From: an uncultured Ruminococcus sp.
GTDB lineage: Bacteria; Bacillota; Clostridia; Oscillospirales; Acutalibacteraceae
Direction: 5' to 3'
Length of the DNA stretch: 11,931 nt
Assembly (NCBI GenBank): GCA_902767125.1
Contig: CACXGJ010000106.1
Coordinates: forward strand, 1 to 11,931
This document shows positions 7,391 to 11,931 of the stretch, one piece after another. How positions within the stretch are numbered: position 1 is the stretch's first letter; the number at the start of each line of letters is the position of its first letter. The notes under the pieces were generated by a model that did not search any database, was not told the DNA's origin, and saw only the letters and a list, made by a program, of their open reading frames with translations. The translations under genes and the position numbers were made by a program.

Positions 7391-8214
7391 ATCTGTTCAC
7401 TTTCCTTTCTCATCAAAACCCTGTATTTTTCTCTCAACCATTCCAAAAAATCCAATGACTCGCCACCGTCATATCTTTTCTTCATTTGCATTATGTCCTC
7501 ATAAAAGTTTCTCTTTTTAGCATTTTCACGGTCGGTTTCATCATATTCCTCGTCAATTTCATACGGATCATCAAACAACCAGTCATACTCATCCACAGCA
7601 TCATCTTCATCATATTCCACCGAAGATTTATCGGGAAAATCACCTTCTTCCGCTTCACCACACTCAATAAGCATATTTTTATATCTCTTTTTTTTCATCA
7701 ACAATTCATATCTGTCATCATCACTGCTCTTTTCTTTCTGACGAAACATTTCTCTATACAGCCTTTTTCTTTTTTCTTCTTCATAATCTCCATATTCTTC
7801 AAGGTCACGTTCCTTCTCCAATTCATCTATAGACATTTTATAGTATTTCATGAAATTTCGCCGGAACTTTGACCTCTTTGCCCTGCCGCCATTGCCGTTT
7901 GAAGCCTTTTCCTCTTTCAGCAGCTTTTTGAATTTGTCGAGCTTATCCTTTTGTATTTTGTTTCCGTCATCTCTTTTCGGAAAAATATAGTTCCTTAACA
8001 AGAAATTGATCAGCGTATATGTTTCGGACAATATCCCCGACTGTTCCGATAATGTCCTTTTGGAATTATAAGTCCATTTCAATGACATATCCATGTTTTT
8101 CTTCAATATGTCCATTACTTCCTTATCAACCCTGTCCCTGTCAGCCTCAAAATGATCCAATATAATGACGACCTGACGTGCAGCCTGTCTGAATGTTTTT
8201 TCCCTTTTGGTCAT
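7387..8214 (-). CDS. Highly charged protein of unknown function, first gene of ATPase cassette
   Basis: Not recognised. The 275-residue protein has no signal peptide or membrane segment and is dominated by Lys, Arg, Glu and Asp. The N-terminal 80 residues look like a small helical domain. A basic stretch follows at about 86-125 (with KRSKFRRN at 113-120), then charged helices at 130-180 that may form a coiled coil. A strongly acidic patch runs from 187 to 230, including DEDDAVDEYDW at 202-212. The C-terminus (236-275) is again helical and mixed. The start ATG at 8214 has a GGGAGGG site 8 nt upstream. The stop overlaps the ATPase start as ATGA, which suggests coupled translation and a physical partnership. 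Its position resembles small accessory or adaptor proteins that recruit substrate to coupling ATPases, but that is inference only. Confidence 0.75.
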   Translation of the reverse strand: MTKREKTFRQAARQVVIILDHFEADRDRVDKEVMDILKKNMDMSLKWTYNSKRTLSEQSGILSETYTLINFLLRNYIFPKRDDGNKIQKDKLDKFKKLLKEEKASNGNGGRAKRSKFRRNFMKYYKMSIDELEKERDLEEYGDYEEEKRKRLYREMFRQKEKSSDDDRYELLMKKKRYKNMLIECGEAEEGDFPDKSSVEYDEDDAVDEYDWLFDDPYEIDEEYDETDRENAKKRNFYEDIMQMKKRYDGGESLDFLEWLREKYRVLMRKESEQI

Positions 8215-8248
8215 ATACTTTTCCCTCCCTTTTGTGTGATCCTATAAT

Positions 8249-8277
8249 ATTATAGCCCTCGTCTGACCTTTTTTCAA
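8249..8277 (-). promoter_or_regulatory. Strong sigma-A promoter for the three-gene cassette
   Basis: On the minus strand TTGAAA at 8277-8272 and TATAAT at 8254-8249 are separated by exactly 17 nt, a near-consensus vegetative promoter. Transcription would begin near 8242, leaving a leader of about 28 nt before the ATG at 8214. The -10 lies within a short palindrome (8243-8254, TATAATATTATA) that might be part of an operator. Confidence 0.8.
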
Positions 8278-8290
8278 TAAACCGTCAGTT

Positions 8291-8322
8291 TAAAAAAGAA
8301 TCGAAATAAAATTCCGATTCTT
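8291..8322 (-). terminator. Rho-independent terminator after the acetyltransferase gene
   Basis: An 8 bp stem pairs 8296-8303 with 8315-8322 around an 11 nt loop and is followed on the minus strand by a T run (complement of 8292-8297). It lies 6 nt past the stop of the acetyltransferase gene. It closes the rplS-side operon before the cassette promoter begins at 8277. Confidence 0.8.
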
Positions 8323-8327
8323 CTATA

Positions 8328-8753
8328 TCACAATATTTTCACCATGCGGATATGTTCACAGTACTCATCATAATAGACATCACCTTCAGTCTTATAGCCA
8401 AGTGTCTCATAAAAGCCCTTTACCCGAAGCTGTGCCGAAAGTGATACCTTTTCCGCACCGCATTTTTTTATATATTCTTCTGTCTCGGATACGATCATAA
8501 AGCCTATGCCTCTGCCACGCATTTCGGGGATGACTGCTATCCTGCCTATATGCCAGTGCTTCGGATCATCTTCATCACAATATGCACGGCAGCAGCCTAT
8601 CGCCTTTTCTCCTTCATACATGACATAATGCCTTGCCCTGTCATCAGTTTCATCAAATTCGGCTGTAAATTTCTGCTCGTCTATGAACACACTCTGCCGT
8701 ATCCTCTTTTCATCTTCACTTATTTTTATGCTTTCTCTCAACTCAAAGCTCAT
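8328..8753 (-). CDS. GNAT-family N-acetyltransferase (YjcF/ElaA-like)
   Basis: Cytosolic acetyl-CoA-dependent acyltransferase, substrate unknown. At 141 residues it matches the single-domain YjcF/ElaA group. The N-terminal RQSVFIDEQ at 19-27 is the group's opening motif (R-x-x-V-F-x-x-E-Q). RIAVIPEMRGRGIG at 71-84 is the acetyl-CoA pyrophosphate-binding motif A. LSAQ at 105-108 and FYETLGY at 114-120 follow. The C-terminal YYDEYCEHIRM at 127-137 fits the group's D-E-x-x-x-x-H-x-x-M ending. The ATG at 8753 lies 2 nt beyond the yraN stop, with GGAG at 8761-8764 giving a 7 nt spacing, so it is the last gene of the operon. It has no evident functional link to the ribosome and secretion genes upstream. 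Confidence 0.87.
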   Translation of the reverse strand: MSFELRESIKISEDEKRIRQSVFIDEQKFTAEFDETDDRARHYVMYEGEKAIGCCRAYCDEDDPKHWHIGRIAVIPEMRGRGIGFMIVSETEEYIKKCGAEKVSLSAQLRVKGFYETLGYKTEGDVYYDEYCEHIRMVKIL

Positions 8754-8755
8754 AA

Positions 8756-9112
8756 TTATTCTCCAAACGCATTTTCTATATGCTCTATCTCAAATTCATT
8801 TCCCATGTAAGTCACTTCAATAACATCAAATCTCGGCTGTAATTCAGTGGGATTTTCGGATAAATATATCTTTGCTGTGGTTATTATACGTTTTTGCTTG
8901 CGAAAATCAACAAATTCCGATGGTGTTGCAAGAGAACCTGTTTTTCTCGTCTTTACCTCCGCAAAAACTATATATTCCCCGTTTTTGGCTATGATATCTA
9001 TCTCACCGTATCTTGAATGATAATTGCTGCTGACAAATTCATAGCCTTTTTGGAGAAGAAACTCCAATGCTCTTTCTTCTCCAACATCACCGATATGCTT
9101 CCTGTCATTCAT
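8756..9112 (-). CDS. yraN: YraN family (UPF0102) nuclease-fold protein
   Basis: A 118-residue member of the UPF0102 family, whose fold resembles Holliday-junction resolvases; its cellular role is not firmly known, though relatives are linked to DNA processing. The PD-(D/E)xK-like core is intact: GDVGEERA at 8-15, GEIDIIA at 36-42 with Asp39, and FAEVKTR at 50-56 with Glu52 and Lys54. A longer reading frame runs upstream to 9259, but that extension lies inside rnhB and has no family similarity. ATG codons at 9115 and 9112 are both possible; GGAG at 9122-9125 lies 6 or 9 nt away, and I prefer 9112. The start overlaps the rnhB end by 8 nt, and rnhB-yraN is a common pair. Confidence 0.9.
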   Translation of the reverse strand: MNDRKHIGDVGEERALEFLLQKGYEFVSSNYHSRYGEIDIIAKNGEYIVFAEVKTRKTGSLATPSEFVDFRKQKRIITTAKIYLSENPTELQPRFDVIEVTYMGNEFEIEHIENAFGE

Positions 9113-9746
9113 CATTATCTTCTCCAAGGAGCTTTTTGAGAAATGACGGTCGGTGTATTTCGCAGATACCGTATTCAAGAATTTTATCACGGTGTAATTT
9201 TGTTCCATAGCCCTTGTGCTTTTCAAAGCCGTATTCGGGATATTTTTCAGCCATTTCATTCATAAGTCTGTCACGGCTGACCTTTGCGAGGATAGATGCC
9301 GCCGCAATGCTGTGTGAAAGTGCATCTCCCTTTACTATCGCTGTACAGTCTATGCCTTCAATATCAGGCTCTTTATTGCCGTCTACAAGTATCATATCAG
9401 GCTTTTCGCTCAATCCCTCGACAGCCCTTTTCATTGCAAGCATTGCAGCATTGAGTATGTTCATCTTCTCTATCTCCTCAACGCTCGCATAGGCTATACT
9501 GTAACACAAGGCTTTTTCCTTTATCATATCAAAAAGCTTTTCCCTTTTCTTTTCGGAGAGCTTTTTGGAATCATCAACTTCATCTATAAAAACGCCCTCG
9601 GGAAATATCACGGCCGCCGCACATACAGGTCCTGCAAGAGGTCCTCTGCCTGCCTCGTCTACTCCGCATATCATTTTGAAGCCCTGTGACATATAACCCT
9701 TTTCATATGCAAGCATATCTACACTTTTTTCTTTAGATTTTGACAT
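9105..9746 (-). CDS. rnhB: Ribonuclease HII
   Basis: Cleaves RNA in RNA-DNA hybrids and starts removal of single ribonucleotides misincorporated in DNA. The 213-residue protein has CGVDEAGRGPLAGP at 27-40 carrying catalytic Asp30 and Glu31. DSKKLS is at 59-64, VDG at 121-123 gives Asp122, and KGD at 139-141 gives Asp141. SIAAASILAKVSRDRLM at 146-162 follows; all four metal-binding carboxylates are present. An in-frame TTG at 9770 would extend it by eight residues, but GGAGG at 9756-9760 lies 9 nt from the ATG at 9746, so that start is chosen. It overlaps the end of rbgA by 14 nt and the start of yraN by 8 nt. Confidence 0.95.
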   Translation of the reverse strand: MSKSKEKSVDMLAYEKGYMSQGFKMICGVDEAGRGPLAGPVCAAAVIFPEGVFIDEVDDSKKLSEKKREKLFDMIKEKALCYSIAYASVEEIEKMNILNAAMLAMKRAVEGLSEKPDMILVDGNKEPDIEGIDCTAIVKGDALSHSIAAASILAKVSRDRLMNEMAEKYPEYGFEKHKGYGTKLHRDKILEYGICEIHRPSFLKKLLGEDNDE

Positions 9747-10620
9747 CCCCACATTCCTCCGCTTTATCAAGAGTTATTTTTCCGAGTGTGGCACTTCTGA
9801 ATTCATCAAGCACTGTAAGTGCTGCCCTTTCAGTATTTATTTCTCCGCCCGATATCAGCATTCCTCTTTTTTTACCGACAAGCTCAAGTATCTCATAGCC
9901 TTCGGAAGCTGATATATCATCAGCATTCAGCTTATATCTTGCACAAAGCTGTTCAATGTTATTATCCCTCAAAGTTTCGAGAAGTCTGCCCGCAAGGTGT
10001 TCCGTGTCAAGTATTTCATCCTTTATTGAGCCGATGTAAGCCAATTTTTCTCCGACCAGCCTGTCATCAAACCGATGCCACAATACTCCCGGAGTATCGA
10101 GCAGATCAAAGCCCTTTCCTATCGTGAACCATTGATTGCCTCTTGTAACACCAGGTCTGTCCTCGACTTTTGCACGATTCTGCTTTGACATTCTGTTTAT
10201 AAACGATGATTTTCCTACATTAGGTATCCCAACTACCATTACCTTGATAGTTCTTCCTGTCATGCCCTTTTCTTCCCATGACCTTATCTTATCGGCAAGA
10301 AGCTCCTTGACTGTCGGGATGAACATATTCAGTCCCTTGCCTGTTTTGCAGTCAAGTGCCACTGCGGGTACTCCTTTTTCCCTGAACAGATTTATCCATT
10401 TTTTTGTTTCATTCCGATCTGCCATATCGCACTTATTCAGAACGACCATTCTCGGCTTATTGTTTATTATACTGTTCAGATCAGGGTTACAGCTTGAATA
10501 CGGAACTCTTGCGTCAAGTATAACGGCAACCGCATCTATCAGCTTAAGCTGTGACTCAATTTTTCTTTTGGTTTTGGTCATGTGACCCGGATACCATTGT
10601 ATCGACTTCAGTTCTTCCAT
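9733..10620 (-). CDS. rbgA: Ribosome biogenesis GTPase RbgA (YlqF)
   Basis: Circularly permuted GTPase needed for late 50S subunit maturation, including uL16 incorporation in Bacillus. In 295 residues the motifs come in permuted order: G4 NKCD at 62-65, the G5-like DCKTGKGL at 90-97, G1 GIPNVGKSS at 131-139, G2 Thr159 in PGVTR, and G3 DTPG at 175-178. The N-terminal IQWYPGHM at 7-14 holds His13, equivalent to the histidine implicated in GTP hydrolysis in the Bacillus protein. The C-terminal 200-285 is the helical RNA-binding domain. An AAGGAA site at 10631-10636 lies 10 nt before the ATG. The neighbourhood with rplS and rnhB is the same as in other Firmicutes. Confidence 0.95.
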   Translation of the reverse strand: MEELKSIQWYPGHMTKTKRKIESQLKLIDAVAVILDARVPYSSCNPDLNSIINNKPRMVVLNKCDMADRNETKKWINLFREKGVPAVALDCKTGKGLNMFIPTVKELLADKIRSWEEKGMTGRTIKVMVVGIPNVGKSSFINRMSKQNRAKVEDRPGVTRGNQWFTIGKGFDLLDTPGVLWHRFDDRLVGEKLAYIGSIKDEILDTEHLAGRLLETLRDNNIEQLCARYKLNADDISASEGYEILELVGKKRGMLISGGEINTERAALTVLDEFRSATLGKITLDKAEECGDVKI

Positions 10621-10639
10621 ATCCTTACACTTCCTTCAC

Positions 10640-11260
10640 TTATTTCATATTATAGTATACTGTACCGAATTTGTCAAACGGCATTATTCTCCATTCAGCC
10701 TTGCCTATTATATTATTCACAGGTATGATTCCTATCTCCTTGCTGCGGCTGTCAAGAGAGCCTTCTCTGTTGTCGCCCATGACAAACACATATCCTTCGG
10801 GGATTATATGATCATATTCTTCGAGGGATATCGAATTTGAAAGCTGTCGTGTCTTTCCCTTTATATAATTTTCCTCCAATATAACACCGTCAACTGTCAC
10901 TTCACCTGTATTATAATCTATATCAAGTCTTTGACCGCCCAATGCTATGACTCTTTTGATTATGGGATCGCTGTAATTATTTCCGTGACTTATCACAACT
11001 ATATCTCCGTTCTGTGGAGTATACATAAAGCTGCTCACCAGGAGCCTGTCACCGTTTTGAAGTGTATCTGTCATAGAGCTTCCGCTCACTGTCACGTGTC
11101 TTACAAAGAATGTCAGCACGAGCATCACTATGACTATTGATACAAACACCGCTCCTGCCCATTCAAAAAGCAGTTCGGATACAGTCAGATTCTTATCCTT
11201 TTCCTCGGTAGTGATCACTGAATTATGTATAACAACTTTATTCTTATCTTTTTCTTCCAT
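10640..11260 (-). CDS. lepB: Signal peptidase I (catalytically complete)
   Basis: Membrane serine protease (family S26) that removes signal peptides from exported proteins on the outer face of the membrane. The 206-residue protein has a charged cytosolic N-terminus, one transmembrane helix at about 35-55, then VSGSSM at 58-63 with nucleophile Ser62. The general base Lys102 lies in IKRVIALGG (101-109). The box GDNREGSLDSR at 162-172 is intact. One deviation is SMTDTL where SMxPTL is usual (Asp65 for Pro). The ATG at 11260 has AAAGGA at 11271-11276, 10 nt upstream, which overlaps the stop codon of the preceding signal-peptidase-like gene, so translation is probably coupled. It lies 19 nt before rbgA. 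Confidence 0.94.
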   Translation of the reverse strand: MEEKDKNKVVIHNSVITTEEKDKNLTVSELLFEWAGAVFVSIVIVMLVLTFFVRHVTVSGSSMTDTLQNGDRLLVSSFMYTPQNGDIVVISHGNNYSDPIIKRVIALGGQRLDIDYNTGEVTVDGVILEENYIKGKTRQLSNSISLEEYDHIIPEGYVFVMGDNREGSLDSRSKEIGIIPVNNIIGKAEWRIMPFDKFGTVYYNMK

Positions 11261-11275
11261 ATCAAAAACATCCTT

Positions 11276-11824
11276 TCATAGTATCATTTCACTGACGGAT
11301 TTTCCTATCATATTGAACGGATACACTATACATTCCGCCCTGCCTATTATATGGCTGTCTTCTATTATCTCACCGACACGAAGATAGCCGTATTCGGGTA
11401 TGACATCTCTCATTACAAGGACACAGTTCTCGGGAACTTTTTTATCTTTTATCACTTCACCGAGTTCATCGAGTGAAAAGAAGCCCTGTTTTTTATATAC
11501 AAGACAATCGACCAGACTGCTTTTTCCCGTTCCGAGAGTTATTTCATCACCTGCAAAAGCCGCTATTTCAGCGACAAAATTGCTTTTGCCCGAAAAGGCC
11601 GCCACTTCATCACCGATATCAAGTGAACGGTCGAGCTGTGACACTATCACGCTGATATTTACCGTGCTACCGCTTTCTTTTGTGACCTTGAACGACACCA
11701 CTCTGAACAGTACACCGAACATAAATACAAACAGAAACATTATCCATATAATTATATATAGCCACTGAAATGAACTTTTCAGCAATATTTTGTTGTCATT
11801 CTTATTTTGGTTTTTCCTGCTCAT
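11276..11824 (-). CDS. Signal-peptidase-I-like protein lacking catalytic residues
   Basis: A 182-residue protein with the layout of a signal peptidase: a basic N-terminus, one transmembrane helix at about 21-42, then an extracytoplasmic domain. It can be lined up by eye with the lepB product next door. IGDEVAAFSG (70-79) matches NGDIVVISHG, VAEIAAFAGD (84-93) matches IKRVIALGGQ, and VLVMRD (135-140) matches VFVMGD. HIIGRAECIVYPF (158-170) matches NIIGKAEWRIMPF. The Ser-Met nucleophile motif is absent, Ala85/Glu86 replace Lys-Arg, and the GDNR and DSR boxes are lost, so peptidase activity is unlikely. The frame is intact. I chose the ATG at 11824 because upstream in-frame codons lie in the rplS terminator; its ribosome site is imperfect (AGGAT close by, AAGGAAG about 12 nt away). 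Confidence 0.75.
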   Translation of the reverse strand: MSRKNQNKNDNKILLKSSFQWLYIIIWIMFLFVFMFGVLFRVVSFKVTKESGSTVNISVIVSQLDRSLDIGDEVAAFSGKSNFVAEIAAFAGDEITLGTGKSSLVDCLVYKKQGFFSLDELGEVIKDKKVPENCVLVMRDVIPEYGYLRVGEIIEDSHIIGRAECIVYPFNMIGKSVSEMIL

Positions 11825-11857
11825 GTCATCCTGCCGCTTCCTTTCCAAAATAGTAAC

Positions 11858-11886
11858 AAAAAAGGGACAAAACATGGTCTTGTCCC
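11858..11886 (-). terminator. Terminator or attenuator after rplS
   Basis: A 7 bp GC-containing stem pairs 11880-11886 with 11864-11870 around a 9 nt loop, and on the minus strand it is followed by six T (complement of 11858-11863). It sits about 20 nt past the rplS stop. No clear promoter is visible between it and the next gene, so it may be partly read through and lower expression of the signal peptidase operon relative to L19. Confidence 0.8.
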
Positions 11887-11905
11887 TCTTTCTTTACAAA
11901 GATGA

Positions 11906-11931
11906 TTATCTGATCTGTTCCTTGACCTTGG
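11906..11931 (-). CDS. rplS: Ribosomal protein L19, C-terminal end only
   Basis: Only the last seven codons are inside the window, read on the minus strand as KVKEQIR followed by TAA at 11908-11906. The call rests on this basic L19-like tail, the terminator just after it, and the gene order with lepB, rbgA and rnhB downstream, which is where rplS sits in Firmicutes. So few residues cannot prove it. Confidence 0.6.

Noticed and set aside
7486..7872. Plus-strand hydrophobic reading frame of 128 codons
   Set aside because: It is antisense to the Lys/Glu-rich gene, whose complement naturally reads as Phe/Ile-rich; it has no ribosome site or family likeness.
8328..8753. GNAT acetyltransferase as toxin of a toxin-antitoxin pair
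   Set aside because: It matches the YjcF/ElaA group, sits at the end of a housekeeping operon and has no small DNA-binding antitoxin gene beside it.
8756..9259. Longer yraN protein starting at 9259
   Set aside because: The extra 49 residues are rnhB read in another frame and do not resemble the family; the ribosome site supports a start at 9112 or 9115.
11825..11875. Longer signal-peptidase-like protein starting at 11875
   Set aside because: That start codon lies within the rplS terminator hairpin and has no ribosome site; the ATG at 11824 begins a normal basic N-terminus.

Overview
The window looks like chromosome of a low-to-moderate GC Firmicute of class Clostridia, most likely a Ruminococcus-type member of the Oscillospiraceae/Ruminococcaceae. 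This rests on AT-rich intergenic DNA, strong GGAGG-type ribosome sites, sigma-A promoters of extended -10 type, the gene order rplS-lepB-rbgA-rnhB-yraN, and a GpsA that carries a GPGH-QDF motif. I recalled these features from memory and did no database search. No tRNA, rRNA, CRISPR array, insertion sequence or plasmid origin is visible, and the longest stretch without a gene is the 136 bp at 528-663.

Left block (1-4934): the N-terminal 175 codons of gpsA (glycerol-3-phosphate dehydrogenase, lipid precursor) run leftward off the window. From a compact divergent promoter region, the potassium uptake pair trkA-trkH runs rightward: a cytosolic NAD-binding regulator and a membrane channel subunit. 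rsmA (16S rRNA dimethyltransferase) follows in the same direction. Its 3' end overlaps, tail to tail by 24 bp, a PAP2-family membrane phosphatase read from the other strand.

Middle block (4995-8277): a self-contained leftward three-gene cassette with its own sigma-A promoter and its own strong terminator. In transcription order it encodes (1) a very charged 275-residue protein of unknown function with an acidic patch, (2) a VirD4/TraG-like coupling ATPase without membrane helices and with an altered Walker A loop, and (3) a 288-residue protein that looks like a degenerate AAA+ module without nucleotide-binding motifs. The genes overlap by 4 bp or lie 1 bp apart, so they are probably made together. 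No relaxase, VirB4 or other conjugation gene is nearby. This is the most unusual part of the window.

Right block (8291-11931): a leftward housekeeping operon. The last seven codons of rplS (ribosomal protein L19) and its terminator are followed by a signal-peptidase-like protein that lacks the catalytic residues, the intact signal peptidase lepB, rbgA/ylqF (50S assembly GTPase), rnhB (RNase HII), yraN (putative nuclease-fold protein) and a YjcF/ElaA-like acetyltransferase. A terminator closes the operon at 8291-8322. Genes are packed with short gaps or overlaps, which suggests translational coupling.
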